DNA of 64,000 nucleotides from DASCNA01 sp036011305 (GCA_036011305.1 DASCNA010000270.1:1-64000), one strand, 5' to 3'. Shown: positions 54,566-64,000, counted from the stretch's first letter. Notes: generated from the letters alone by a model not told the origin. Made by a program: numbers and translations.

Positions 54566-55483
54566 ATGACATATAATACTGTAAGTTTTAAAAAAATAGA
54601 TTCCAATTTTAATGTTAGAGGAGAAACGTGTTCAGGCAATCTTTACTTACCTGGACATATAGAATGTCCTCCAATAATTGTAATGGCGCATGGGTTTGCT
54701 GCTGAGAAGTGCTTTCGTCTTCCTGCATTTGCTGAACGCTTTGCCTTAGCTGGATTTGCTGTATATCTTTTTGATTATAGGAATTTTGGAGAAAGCAGCG
54801 GAGAACCTAGAAACTATGTTAATCCGTTTCGTCATCTGCAGGACTGGCATGGCGCTATTGATCATGTTAAAACTATTAAAGAAATAGATAGCAAACGTAT
54901 TGCTCTTTGGGGATCTTCTTTTGCAGGAGGACATGTTATTACTGTTGCTGCAAGACGCAATGATATTACAGGATTAATATCCCAGGTGCCGTTTGTTGAC
55001 GGCATCTCCTCAATGCGGCTTGCTAAGATTTCTGAATTGCTTAAGGCTTTATTATATGGTTTTTATGATATTGTAAAAACTTTTTATACTAATAGTCCGT
55101 ATTATGTAAAAGCTGTAGGTAAACCGGGGGAAATTGCGGCTATGAACAGCGTTGAATCCTGGGATGGTTTTCATGCAATGATACCAGAGGATTCTAAATG
55201 GGAAAATAAAATTCCGGCAAAAGTTTTTCTGCTTATTCCTTTTTACAGTCCACTAATAATGGCCAAAAAGGTTAAATGTCGATCTCTTATCATAGCTGCT
55301 GAAAATGATTCTTTAATTCCGGTGAAGGCTGTTATAAAAACTGCTCAGAGAATTGAAAACTCTAAGTTGGTCATTCTGAAATCAAACCACTTTCAACCGT
55401 ATTTCAATGATTTATTCGAAGAGAACATTAAAACTGAAATTAATTTTTTAAAAGAAATTTTAACTGAAAATAGAGATAATTGA
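54566..55483 (+). CDS. Alpha/beta hydrolase (dienelactone-hydrolase-like)
   Basis: 305 residues. PPIIVMAHGFAAEKCF is the oxyanion turn, GSSFAGGHVI the nucleophile elbow with serine at about 121, AAENDSLIPVK the acid strand and SNHFQPY the histidine. This is the serine-hydrolase order of large cytoplasmic esterases or S-formylglutathione-type proteins. The stop overlaps the start region of surE and they share one message. The substrate is unknown. Confidence 0.88.
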   Translation: MTYNTVSFKKIDSNFNVRGETCSGNLYLPGHIECPPIIVMAHGFAAEKCFRLPAFAERFALAGFAVYLFDYRNFGESSGEPRNYVNPFRHLQDWHGAIDHVKTIKEIDSKRIALWGSSFAGGHVITVAARRNDITGLISQVPFVDGISSMRLAKISELLKALLYGFYDIVKTFYTNSPYYVKAVGKPGEIAAMNSVESWDGFHAMIPEDSKWENKIPAKVFLLIPFYSPLIMAKKVKCRSLIIAAENDSLIPVKAVIKTAQRIENSKLVILKSNHFQPYFNDLFEENIKTEINFLKEILTENRDN

Positions 55484-55485
55484 TC

Positions 55486-56289
55486 ATGAAAAAACCAAAA
55501 ATACTGATAACTAATGATGATGGAATTAATTCTCCGGGCCTTCTTGCTTCAGCAGAAGTAGCCTCTGAATTCGGTGATATTGTTATTACAGCACCATACA
55601 GTCAGCAGACTGCTATGGGAAGAAGCCTAAAAGGTGATAAAGAGGCTAGATTGAAACCTGTTGACTATGAAGTTTACGGGAAAAAAGTTGAAGCTTACAG
55701 CTGTGAATGTTCACCTGCATCTGTAATCAGACACAGCATGGCTGTGCTTTTTCAAAATGAACAACCGGATTTAGCTATCTCAGGTATTAATTACGGAGAA
55801 AACATCGGTGCTACAATTACAAGCTCAGGAACTGTTGGAGCTGCGCTGGAAAGTGCTACTTATGGAATTCCTTCAATTGCCGTATCAAAGGAAACAGAAA
55901 TAGACTCACATCATAAGTATACTGACCAGGATTGGAGTGTAACTAAGCATTTTTTAAAATATTTTATAGAAAAAACTATCACCAGAAAACTTCCATTTGA
56001 TGTTGATTTACTGAAGATTGATGTTCCTGAAAATGCATCTGTTTCTACACCTTGGGGTTTAACTAGACAGGCGAGAATACATCATTATTCTACAGTGTTC
56101 TTAAAACCTACTTTGGGCACTAAGTTAGGGGAGGGTACTACCATCATAAATAAAAATCATGAATTATTAGACAGGAATACTGATATACACGCCATATCTA
56201 TAGACAAGATAGTCTCAGTTACTCCTATCAGTCTAGATTTAACATCAAGAGTAGATTTTACAGAGTTAAAAAATTTTTTAAAAGACTGA
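55486..56289 (+). CDS. surE: 5'/3'-nucleotidase SurE
   Basis: 267 residues from the ATG at 55486 (a TTG six bases upstream is in frame but inside the previous stop). ILITNDDGINSPG with the metal ligands Asp11 and Asp12, then SPASVIRHSMAV and the ISGINYGENIGATITSSGTV block are the full SurE signature. It removes phosphate from nucleoside monophosphates and short RNA. It lies 2 nt after the hydrolase stop in one operon, ended by a strong terminator. E. coli surE is often next to pcm, which is not here. Confidence 0.93.
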   Translation: MKKPKILITNDDGINSPGLLASAEVASEFGDIVITAPYSQQTAMGRSLKGDKEARLKPVDYEVYGKKVEAYSCECSPASVIRHSMAVLFQNEQPDLAISGINYGENIGATITSSGTVGAALESATYGIPSIAVSKETEIDSHHKYTDQDWSVTKHFLKYFIEKTITRKLPFDVDLLKIDVPENASVSTPWGLTRQARIHHYSTVFLKPTLGTKLGEGTTIINKNHELLDRNTDIHAISIDKIVSVTPISLDLTSRVDFTELKNFLKD

Positions 56290-56346
56290 TTAGTATCGAA
56301 TACTAATTACTGATATTATAAGCCCCGGTCAAGGGGCTTATAATAT
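56290..56346 (+). terminator. Tandem hairpins after surE
   Basis: A 7-bp hairpin (TTAGTAT / ATACTAA, 56290-56306) is followed by a perfect 14-bp stem with a GC-rich core (arms 56313-56326 and 56333-56346, six-base loop) and AT-rich DNA. The long stem is the likely terminator; the T-run is short, so it may work with help. Confidence 0.75.
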
Positions 56347-56755
56347 TATGTATTTTAATGTATTCTAAACATTCTATTTCTTTTAAAATCTACTTCAGCT
56401 TCAGCTCATGTTTCCCCAATATATTCCTCTTTATATGAATTATATTTGAACCAAATGCCCTTAGTTTTATATGCATCTTTTTTCTTATAAAAATCGTTAC
56501 TATAATAATAACCAGCTAGAATTAATGATTTTTTACTCATTTATCTACCTCATTTTACATCATTATTTTATTGTTTTTTTTATCTTAAAATATCTTAGCG
56601 TTGTTTATATAGCTTTCCTTTTGATTTCATTGATATGTTACAATATGAGTTTCCCCATATTTTCTTATGTGTCATTTTTATAGCTTTTCTTATTTTCATA
56701 TCATATATCCTTAGTTTTGTCGTTGTTAATATAGAAACTCCGTCATTCTTTGTTC
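56347..56755. other. Intergenic region with two hydrophobic shadow frames
   Basis: Between the surE terminator and the dapA stop lie plus-strand frames (56471-56683 and 56635-56838) that encode phenylalanine- and isoleucine-rich runs. They have no ribosome site, and one overlaps dapA. They look like low-complexity chance frames. Nothing else is recognised. Confidence 0.45.
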
Positions 56756-57613
56756 TTAGATACAGTCTAGAGTTTCAAAAAGAATTTTTTTATTCTTCTT
56801 CTGCATTTTGCAAAGAGGCAATCTATACTCTTCATTGATCAAACCGTTTCTGGACATTGCTGCCTTAATTGGAATTGGATTTGTTTCTATGAATATATTT
56901 TTCATAAAAGAATAATATTTATGATGTTGTTCATATGCTTTTGTGAAATTATTATCCATAGCTGCATGAACCATTTCGGTGAATTCTTTAGGAAAAATAT
57001 TTGATGCAACACTAATCAGTCCTTTTGCTCCAACTGAAATCATAGGTAGTGTCAATGCATCATCTCCACTTAAAACAGTAATATCGCAGTTATTTAATAT
57101 ATTAGAAACTCTATCTACGCTTCCGCATGCTTCCTTAATAGCTATTATATTAGAATTATTATTCAACCTGCAGATAGTATCAATGGTTATTGCTGTACCG
57201 GAACGTTCCGGGGCATTATAAAGTACAACAGGCAAACCTATCTCAGCCACTTTAGACATATGCTTATATAAACCTTCCTGAGTCGGTTTATTGTAGTAAG
57301 GAGTAGCCTGCAGTGTTGCATCAGCTCCCATAGCTTTCGCTTCTTTTGTCTGGTGCACTGCTTCAAAAGTAGCATTAGCACCTGTTCCGGCAATAATTTT
57401 ACATCTACCACTTGTTCTATTAATTACTGTTTCAATTATTTTTAAATGCTCAATTGTAGTTACAGTAGGCGATTCTCCAGTTGTTCCCACCGGAACAATT
57501 CCATCTACTCCTCCTTCTATCTGTAAATCGACCAATTCATTTATTTTATCATAATCGACTTCACCATTCTTAAAAGGTGTTATCAAAGCTGTATAAAGTC
57601 CGTTGAGTTCCAT
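56756..57613 (-). CDS. dapA: 4-hydroxy-tetrahydrodipicolinate synthase
   Basis: 285 residues, full length for DapA. The Schiff-base lysine is Lys160 in AIKEA, with Thr44-Thr45 in VGTTGESPT, Tyr106, Tyr132 (LYNAP) and Arg137 (ERSG) at the expected sites. It condenses aspartate semialdehyde and pyruvate in the first step of lysine and diaminopimelate synthesis. A CAGGAG site precedes the ATG. The next gene downstream on the plus strand is surE (convergent). Upstream lies the NhaC-type gene, 106 nt away. No other lysine gene is near. Confidence 0.94.
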   Translation of the reverse strand: MELNGLYTALITPFKNGEVDYDKINELVDLQIEGGVDGIVPVGTTGESPTVTTIEHLKIIETVINRTSGRCKIIAGTGANATFEAVHQTKEAKAMGADATLQATPYYNKPTQEGLYKHMSKVAEIGLPVVLYNAPERSGTAITIDTICRLNNNSNIIAIKEACGSVDRVSNILNNCDITVLSGDDALTLPMISVGAKGLISVASNIFPKEFTEMVHAAMDNNFTKAYEQHHKYYSFMKNIFIETNPIPIKAAMSRNGLINEEYRLPLCKMQKKNKKILFETLDCI

Positions 57614-57719
57614 TTGTTTACTCCTGTAAAATATTCAATTTTAAATGATTTTGTTGTTTAAATTAAATAATTCTCTTCGAAATATTTAACTTAGTAAATT
57701 ATTGAAAGGATAGATTGGG

Positions 57720-59330
57720 TTAAAATCTCAATTTATAAAAACAGGATTTTGTGATAATATTGCCACGACTATCAAGTTTTTTACCCCTGATTCTGACAAA
57801 TACAAAGATAGCAATAAACCCAAGTATCAGGCTTTGCCATGCTGGCACCCCGAAACCAGCCGGTATAAAACCGACCAGGCATGCAAAAACTCCTGCTGCA
57901 AAAATGTAAGGGACCTGTGTTTTAACATGGTCGATTATATCTGAGTTAGCAGCTACTGCCGTAATAGTTGTAGTATCTGAAACAGGGGATAAGTGATTAC
58001 CAAATACACTTCCTGTTAATACAGAACCAATAGTTGCGATCATTAAAGGTGTTACTGCATGAGGGTTGCCCGATGCAGAAGCAGATAATGATATTGCTAT
58101 TGGAAATACAATTGAAGCAGAAGCCCATGCTGAACCTGCGGCAAAGCCTATAAATGATGTAAGAATAAAAACAAGAAACGGTAATAAATCTCCATTTAAG
58201 TAACCATGTGTATTAGCTATAATCCATGGTGTCATATTCATATCATTTACAATCCCCTTTAGCGCAAATATAAGAGTAAGCACAACACAGGCAAGTATCA
58301 TTGTTTTTGTCCCGTTAATCCACGCCTTCATAGCTTCATTCAAATTTATAGATTTTTTGAGTAATCCTATAACTACTGCTATAGCTGTACTGGCAAGAGA
58401 TGTCCATGTTAAGACAACCATTGTATTTGCGCTGCCCATACATATTAAAATACTGCTGCTTCCTGTAATTTGTCTTCCACTGTACCAAAGACCAAATAAA
58501 GTTAAAAATAAGAATGAACATATTGGAATTGCCGCATCCCATATTGAACCAACTTTTTCTGTTTCATCAGCTGAATCTAATTCATCATCAGACATTAAAT
58601 TTGCTCCGTCATTATAGAGCTTACCTGTTTTTCTGGTTCTTGATTCGGCTTTCAGCATTTCTCCATAATCTCTATTTTGGAGAACTATATTAAATACAAA
58701 AAGTAACGCAAATATAGAATAAAATCTAAATGGTACAGATGCGAAGAACACCATTAAAACATTTGCTTTTATATGTAGCGTAGCTAGTCCTGCAGCAATA
58801 AGCCCTAGTTCCATAGCTATCCATGTAGATACAGGTGCCATTGACGCAACTGTACCTGCTGTTGAGTCAACGATGAAAGCCAATTTTTCTCTTGATACCC
58901 TATTCTTATCAGTTAGAGGGCGCATTGTCTTTCCGACAACCATTGTATTTGCGTAGTCATCAAAAAAAACAGCAATTCCCATTATAATAGCTGCAAGTTG
59001 AGTATTCTTTGAGCCTTTAGCAATTTTAGTAATTGATTCTGCTATAGCTCCTATTCCACCCATTTTAGAGATAATCCCAATCATACCACCAATAGCCAAA
59101 CAGAAAACAATAACACTGATATTACCAACATTTGCTAATGATTGATTTAATATGTAATCAGAAATTGTTTTTGTAAAACCTATAAAAGGGTTCCAGCTAT
59201 ATATTATTGTTGCACCTATCCAGACTGCAACAAAAAGTGCAATTACTATTTGTTTTTTCCACATGGCAAGTATAATCGCGACAAAAGGCGGAATTAATGA
59301 CAGCCAACCATAATCTATATTAGTATTCAT
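57720..59330 (-). CDS. nhaC: NhaC-family Na+/H+ antiporter
   Basis: 536 residues from the ATG at 59330, chosen because AAAGGAAATTT precedes it and the first helix follows; an upstream in-frame start at 59411 adds 27 residues without a site. Twelve or so helices. Conserved blocks include FFDDYANTMVVGKTMRPLTD, STAGTVASMAPVSTW and HLSPVSDTTTITAV, which match NhaC. It should exchange sodium for protons across the inner membrane, or lactate/malate in some relatives. It precedes dapA by 106 nt and may share its transcript. Confidence 0.92.
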   Translation of the reverse strand: MNTNIDYGWLSLIPPFVAIILAMWKKQIVIALFVAVWIGATIIYSWNPFIGFTKTISDYILNQSLANVGNISVIVFCLAIGGMIGIISKMGGIGAIAESITKIAKGSKNTQLAAIIMGIAVFFDDYANTMVVGKTMRPLTDKNRVSREKLAFIVDSTAGTVASMAPVSTWIAMELGLIAAGLATLHIKANVLMVFFASVPFRFYSIFALLFVFNIVLQNRDYGEMLKAESRTRKTGKLYNDGANLMSDDELDSADETEKVGSIWDAAIPICSFLFLTLFGLWYSGRQITGSSSILICMGSANTMVVLTWTSLASTAIAVVIGLLKKSINLNEAMKAWINGTKTMILACVVLTLIFALKGIVNDMNMTPWIIANTHGYLNGDLLPFLVFILTSFIGFAAGSAWASASIVFPIAISLSASASGNPHAVTPLMIATIGSVLTGSVFGNHLSPVSDTTTITAVAANSDIIDHVKTQVPYIFAAGVFACLVGFIPAGFGVPAWQSLILGFIAIFVFVRIRGKKLDSRGNIITKSCFYKLRF

Positions 59331-60073
59331 AAATAAATTTCCTTTTAAATATTCTTGAAATTGATACATTGATCCTAACACTATCCATTTATGAAATAGA
59401 TAGAGGATCACAAATTTTAAATTTTTAGTAAAATGTATTGATGTGTATTACTGCATAGTCGTTTCTTGACAGTAGCAAAATTGCAGGATCATGGAATAAA
59501 AGAGGATGTAGGCCAGTAAAAGAACAGTGTCCTTCTGTGGGTTATGCGATAGTTTTGTAAATGTGTATAGATTTTGTGACAAAAAGATCTTAATTTTAAA
59601 TAGTCACACCTACGGCTATGATTATCTGAAATAATCATTTCAATCATAACTTTTTTATAAATTTCTATTGTACTCATTTAAAACCTTTGATTCATGATTT
59701 TTAATTTGGCATCCAAGGAAATATTTATCAGGAAAAGCTATTTGCTAAACTGAGTTGGTAAATATCCCTTGACCACTTCATTTAAAACTCATACTAAATG
59801 ATTTTTAATTTTAGATAAAAGTGTTGTTTATCTAAAAAAGCGTTTACCTTAGCTTAAGGTCTATTTTTGTCAAATTATATTTTTGTAAAAATCATTTTAT
59901 TGTTAATTTTGTTTTAAATATGTTACAAATAATGTTTCGCAATCTGCGTAAAACAACAATTTTCTAATATGTTTAGTATATGTTTTTGTCAATATTAATC
60001 AAAAATATTGATTTTTTTAAGTATGAATCAAGCTATTTTGTGTTTTTCGTATAAATGTTACACCATTATTTTG
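59331..60073. other. Large intergenic region (about 740 nt)
   Basis: No gene is secure here. A 62-codon minus-strand frame at 59489-59677 has an ATG with AAAGG upstream, but its product matches nothing; it may be a lost or small gene. The plus strand carries a TTGACC/TACTAA promoter-like pair, two hairpins and a terminator-like hairpin, listed separately as a candidate RNA. The rest is AT-rich. Confidence 0.4.
59769..60018 (+). ncRNA. Candidate small RNA with two hairpins and terminator
   Basis: TTGACC at 59769 and TACTAA at 59792 are 17 nt apart. An 11-bp perfect hairpin lies at 59809-59837 (loop AGTGTTG), a 6-bp hairpin at 59846-59860 followed by CTATTTTTG, and an 8-bp hairpin at 59989-60011 with seven T after it. 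No plus-strand protein gene lies upstream for this terminator-like structure to serve. A plus-strand transcript of about 60 or 215 nt would explain the layout. No known RNA family is recognised. Confidence 0.3.
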
Positions 60074-62821
60074 TTAAAATAAGCTGAGAGGTTTTATTGG
60101 TATTTTTCTTTTTATAGATGTAAATGTGAGAATAGATTTAATTAATATTGATACCATCATAGCAATCGATAGCCACGGTAAACTATATAGAATTACACCT
60201 GTAACTCCTAGAATTATAACGATACATAACTCAAGTATGCTGATTTTAAGCTGAATGTCGGTATCTGTATAAGTTAATATTTTCCCCGCAGGTATAAATA
60301 TTGCCGCTATATAGTAGGATATGCTGATTATTATAAAGGGTATATTTGCTGAATAATATTTTCCCCCAAAAAAACTTAAAAGTTGCTGAGAAAATATAAT
60401 CATACAGCCAAATAAAATAGACAGAAGTAATATATTTATTAAATTTATCGTATTAATGTATTTTTGCAGGACCAGATAATTTTTTTGGGTGGCTAAATAA
60501 TTTATTTTAGGTGTAACAATAGGTGTAATTGAGCTTGGAACAAGGAATAAAATATTGGAAATAACAAGTATTGCAGCATAAAATGCAACGCTGTTATGTT
60601 CTGTATCATCAAATATTTTCAAAATAAAAAAACCAATAGTCCATATCAGATTATAAATTAATTGGTTGCTGATTAATCTAAGAGAATCTATCATCCATAT
60701 ACGACCGTTATTGAGATCATATTTTATTCGTTTTAATATTTTGTAGGAAAAACTGATCCTATGTTCTTTGAATAGTTTGATGATTATAAAATATTCAAGA
60801 AAAACCATAATTAAATATGTAAATAAGAGATAAACAACTACTTGAGTCATATGGATATTAATCTGAAAGTAAAGTATTCCTACTCCGACAAGAAGTAAAA
60901 ATATTATATATAATGCTATCTTATTAAAGAAGTAGTATAACAAAGGCCATTTATTACTTAATATGTAGCCGGAAAAAAACAAAGACAGTGCTGTAACAGG
61001 AGCTATAGACAGAAAAAATACTGTAAAGTAATATGCCGAAGAATTAATAAAAGGCATGATTAAAAATAGGATTACCAGGAGTAGAATATAGTATTTGAAT
61101 ATTTTAGTAATAATTTTTATGTTCCAGGCAGTAAATTCATATATTGATTTAATGTCACTTATAGCAAGATATTTTGAAAGATATTTTTTGGCTGAATTAT
61201 TTGTTCCTAAAATCAATATTATAGAAATTACAGTTATCATTCTAAAATACAAAGAGAAATCTCCATATTCATTAGTGGATAGGGTTCTGGCCAGTACAAT
61301 ATTGCATAACGATTTTATAAAGTAGCAGAATAGTCCGGTTGACGCCAATGACAGAACTAAAGTGATTTTTTTGTTTTTTTTATAATCTGATTTTTCAAAG
61401 ATAAGTATTCTAAATTGTTTATTATACAGTATTAACGGAATTGCCAATACGATCAAAAAACCAATAATCAAAAAGACTAAAAATAAAAATGGGTGTGCTT
61501 TTAGAGATAGTCTTAATGGAAATATCAACCCTGCAGCTAAAAAAACAGATGATACTACAATTCCGCAGCCCGATATGATCCAGATACCGTAATTCTTAAA
61601 AGGTATTTTAAAAGGTCTATGTTTATCGGGATATTTGTATCTTAGTTTTATTGCTGCAATAAACATAATAATATAAATGAAAAGAAATGAAATTAAACAG
61701 AGAGAACTAAAAGTAAGGTAAACAAGCTCTATTGATTGTTGAATCGCGAGAGCTAAACAGTGAAAGGCTACAATTATACACTGAATGATGATTATTTTTA
61801 CCGGTAAACCATGCTTATTTGTTTTTATAATCCATTGAGGTAGATCTTCCATTATTCCTGCAATCAGAAAACTTTTACAAGGACTGATAATCCAAATACT
61901 AATATTACCAAGGGCGCCGAGTAAAAAACAGAAAGCTAAAATTCTGTATACTATTCCGGATCCGGCCCTGCTAAAAATAAAATCGAAATAGATAATCATA
62001 TCAGGTTTTAATGCGGAAAAATTCATTAGAGGTATCAATACAATTATCGACAGTATATTTATAATAAAAATAGTAATAACTATTATCGTTGATATAAATA
62101 TTATCTTAGCAAATTTATCTTTATAGTTTTGTAAATACCTTGAATGTACTGCTATTATCTCTGTACCTAAAAAAGTAACAATAATAATTAAGGTAATTTT
62201 AAAGGTTTCATTATAGCTGAGATGATAAAATCTGTAGTTGAATGTAGCCATATTGATAGAAATATCTCCCGAGATTAAATAATAACATGTGACGACTGTT
62301 AGAAAAATACTCGGTATTAATATTCCGGCTAAAACTCCGAGAGTACAGAATTTGGATGAAACGGATATTCCTTTGCAATTTAAATAACTCATTAAACAAA
62401 AAACAGAAATCATAAATAAGGCAAGGTAAATTTTATTCGATGCAAGTTCATATGCACTGTTAAGATCAGGCATTATGATAAATGCAAAACAGAATGCACC
62501 AAAAGCAAGAATAAGTATGTACCAGAAATGACTAATAAACCAATGCAGGAATGTAATTATAAAGCCTATCCTAGGGGTGAATCCGTATGTTATCCAAAAA
62601 TAAAATCCTCCTTCACCACTCCAAGTTGAGCCAAGTTCTGCAATAACTAAGTTTAATGGGATGAAAAAAACTATAGCTATTATGATATATGCATAAAGAG
62701 TAAATGTCCCGTGCAGTGCGATATGCGGTATTGTTCTTATTGAAGCTACTGCCATTACATTAAACATTATATATGAAAACATATTTAATAATGTTTTTAA
62801 TGAATAATGACCTGTTTTCAT
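60074..62821 (-). CDS. APC amino-acid permease fused to a MOP/Wzx-like flippase domain
   Basis: 915 residues in one uninterrupted frame. Residues 1-about 470 are an APC-superfamily permease of the glutamate:GABA-antiporter group (first helix, AELGSTWSGEGGFYFW and 12 helices). After a short basic linker, residues about 485-910 form a second set of about 12-14 helices. Their start (ARTLSTNEYGDFSLYFRMIT, then SAKKYLSKYL) is the pattern of Wzx-type polysaccharide flippases of the MOP superfamily. Each half is near full length. It should be an inner-membrane protein with two transport modules, perhaps coupling an amino acid to lipid-linked sugar export. This pairing is unfamiliar to me. Confidence 0.75.
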   Translation of the reverse strand: MKTGHYSLKTLLNMFSYIMFNVMAVASIRTIPHIALHGTFTLYAYIIIAIVFFIPLNLVIAELGSTWSGEGGFYFWITYGFTPRIGFIITFLHWFISHFWYILILAFGAFCFAFIIMPDLNSAYELASNKIYLALFMISVFCLMSYLNCKGISVSSKFCTLGVLAGILIPSIFLTVVTCYYLISGDISINMATFNYRFYHLSYNETFKITLIIIVTFLGTEIIAVHSRYLQNYKDKFAKIIFISTIIVITIFIINILSIIVLIPLMNFSALKPDMIIYFDFIFSRAGSGIVYRILAFCFLLGALGNISIWIISPCKSFLIAGIMEDLPQWIIKTNKHGLPVKIIIIQCIIVAFHCLALAIQQSIELVYLTFSSLCLISFLFIYIIMFIAAIKLRYKYPDKHRPFKIPFKNYGIWIISGCGIVVSSVFLAAGLIFPLRLSLKAHPFLFLVFLIIGFLIVLAIPLILYNKQFRILIFEKSDYKKNKKITLVLSLASTGLFCYFIKSLCNIVLARTLSTNEYGDFSLYFRMITVISIILILGTNNSAKKYLSKYLAISDIKSIYEFTAWNIKIITKIFKYYILLLVILFLIMPFINSSAYYFTVFFLSIAPVTALSLFFSGYILSNKWPLLYYFFNKIALYIIFLLLVGVGILYFQINIHMTQVVVYLLFTYLIMVFLEYFIIIKLFKEHRISFSYKILKRIKYDLNNGRIWMIDSLRLISNQLIYNLIWTIGFFILKIFDDTEHNSVAFYAAILVISNILFLVPSSITPIVTPKINYLATQKNYLVLQKYINTINLINILLLSILFGCMIIFSQQLLSFFGGKYYSANIPFIIISISYYIAAIFIPAGKILTYTDTDIQLKISILELCIVIILGVTGVILYSLPWLSIAMMVSILIKSILTFTSIKRKIPIKPLSLF

Positions 62822-63115
62822 GCAGTTGCTGGTCCTGACAAAATAGAAAATAATTTATGAATTTATTTAATTATATCATAGATGAGTTATTTTATATATA
62901 ATTGCAGAGTTATTCATGTACAGATAGTGAACTTTATTTAGTATATAATTATATTTTATGCTTTTATTTTTATGAATAACTATTAAATTCTTGGGTTCAC
63001 AACTATATGCAGCTTAATATAAGTCCCTTATATATAATATTAAGGCATATAAACAACTTCATTTTAAAAAACATATTCTTGTTGCAATAGAAAAGATCAC
63101 ATATAGAGATAATCA
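62822..63115. other. Divergent intergenic region before the P-type ATPase
   Basis: AT-rich, with a TATAAT at 63033-63038 facing the ATPase gene, but no good -35 element. The minus-strand promoter of the permease-flippase gene must also lie here. No ORF is seen. Confidence 0.4.
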
Positions 63116-64000
63116 ATGAAAGAGACAAATAATAAAAGCACGAAATGGTTCAGAAAAACTGTTTCTGAAACAGAAAAAAAACTAGAAACTAATATAAAAA
63201 CAGGTTTAAAAACAGAGTCTGTTAACAAACGTCTTAATACATTCGGAAGGAATGAAATAAAGGAATCCGGAGGTCGTTCTGCTATAAAGATCATTTTTGA
63301 ACAGCTGTTCAGTACTATGGTTTTAATTCTTATTGTCGCAACGATTATTTCGGCATTTTTAGGTGATCATACTGAAGTTATAGCTATTGCTTCCATAGTA
63401 GTACTATTCGTTACCCTTGGTTTCGTACAGGAATATAGGGCAGAAAAAGCCATGGCTGCATTAAAAAAATTATCTGTGCCTTTAGTTCGTGTGCTTAGAG
63501 ATGGTATAGAAGTGGAGATTAAAGCTACTAAACTTGTTCCTGGCGATGTTGTTGTTCTTGAAGCAGGAAATATTGTACATGCAGATGCAAGAATCATAGA
63601 ATCAGCAAATCTTAGAATTTTAGAATCCGCATTGACAGGAGAATCTGAACCAATAGATAAAAGCATTGATATTATTAAAAAAGATGAGTTGACTGTTGGT
63701 GACAGAAAAAACATGGTTTATATGGGGACAGTTGTAAACTATGGTAGAGGAAAAGCTATTGTTACAGAGACAGGAATGGATACTGAGCTTGGGAAAATTG
63801 CTACTCTCATTCAAAATGTAAAATCGGGATTGACTCCCCTACAGAAGCAACTTGATGGTGTTGGTAAACTGCTTGCTATTGTCGGTGCTGTTATTGCTGT
63901 TGTTGTTATGATGATCAGCTATTTTCAAGGTGGTAATTTGGAAGAGATGCTTTTAACAGCGGTAAGTGTGGCAGTCGCCGTAGTACCTGAAGGGCTTCCT
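63116..64000 (+). CDS. P-type cation-transporting ATPase, 5' part
   Basis: The first 295 codons of a gene that continues beyond the window. An N-terminal cation-ATPase domain (about 10-75) precedes the first two helices (about 60-110). The actuator domain holds LVPGDVVVLEAGNIV and the phosphatase loop LTGESEP. The fourth helix begins VAVAVVPEGLP at the very end, the calcium/sodium-pump type of ion site. It should pump Ca2+ or another cation across the inner membrane. The phosphorylation and nucleotide domains lie outside the window. The ATG at 63116 is the first start of the frame; no strong ribosome site was found. Confidence 0.93.
   Translation, partial: MKETNNKSTKWFRKTVSETEKKLETNIKTGLKTESVNKRLNTFGRNEIKESGGRSAIKIIFEQLFSTMVLILIVATIISAFLGDHTEVIAIASIVVLFVTLGFVQEYRAEKAMAALKKLSVPLVRVLRDGIEVEIKATKLVPGDVVVLEAGNIVHADARIIESANLRILESALTGESEPIDKSIDIIKKDELTVGDRKNMVYMGTVVNYGRGKAIVTETGMDTELGKIATLIQNVKSGLTPLQKQLDGVGKLLAIVGAVIAVVVMMISYFQGGNLEEMLLTAVSVAVAVVPEGLP

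Noticed and set aside
56471..56838. Two hydrophobic plus-strand frames after surE
   Set aside because: They are low-complexity, lack ribosome sites and one runs into dapA.

Overview
This is an AT-rich stretch of chromosome, by eye about one third G+C, from a diderm bacterium. A TolC-family outer-membrane channel, two HlyD-type periplasmic adaptors and many proteins with Sec signal peptides point to an outer membrane. The genetic code looks standard, with TAA, TAG and TGA all ending genes. Shine-Dalgarno sites of the AAGGA or GGAGG type precede many but not all genes. The elongation-factor-P protein is of the EfpL/YeiP type. No rRNA, insertion sequence, prophage or CRISPR array is visible. I cannot fix the phylum from this window; the protein families are compatible with a PVC-group (for example Lentisphaerota-like) or another deep-branching Gram-negative, but that is only an impression.

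Layout. 0-9 kb: an HTH-PAS regulator facing a POT peptide transporter, a short HlyD-like secreted protein followed by a 31-codon ORF, an iron-dependent alcohol dehydrogenase, a B12-type radical SAM enzyme with an acetyltransferase, and a solute-binding-protein/TRIC channel fusion. 9-26 kb: a long run of mostly minus-strand small metabolic enzymes in short operons (LOG-family protein, several GNAT acetyltransferases, AgaI-like deaminase, SDR, YwbE/YaiI, HD phosphohydrolase, YkgJ, diguanylate cyclase, cupin, PCC protein, nucleosidase, C45 acyltransferase, D-2-hydroxyacid dehydrogenase). It is broken by an acyltransferase and efpL on the plus strand, and contains two unusual secreted proteins built of 16-residue repeats. 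26-30 kb: a CoA-disulfide-reductase/rhodanese/TusA/DsrE fusion divergent from an ArsR repressor, a probable sulfane-sulfur stress module. 30-36 kb: a LysR regulator divergent from a DHA2 efflux pump, an aromatic-amino-acid decarboxylase and a TolC-like channel, which reads as an aromatic-amine production and export operon.

36-49 kb: a tRNA-like RNA element, a Cache-HAMP-PAS sensor with no output domain, three related small four-helix membrane proteins (one copy lies at 25.5 kb), a secreted GH18 glycosidase, carbonic anhydrase, methyltransferases, a secreted gamma-glutamylcyclotransferase-like protein, a zinc-ribbon/BRCT protein and a BASS symporter. 49-64 kb: an MFS-HEAT fusion, an orphan HlyD adaptor, a hydrolase-surE operon, dapA next to an NhaC antiporter, a hairpin-rich non-coding stretch, a 915-residue fusion of an APC amino-acid permease to a MOP-family flippase-like domain, and the start of a P-type cation ATPase that runs off the window.

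Most genes are ordinary accessory metabolism and transport. The parts that stand out are the multidomain membrane fusions, the amine operon with a 15-codon ORF where an EmrA-type adaptor might be expected, the tRNA-like RNA with a 65-nt insert, and the paralogous small membrane proteins.
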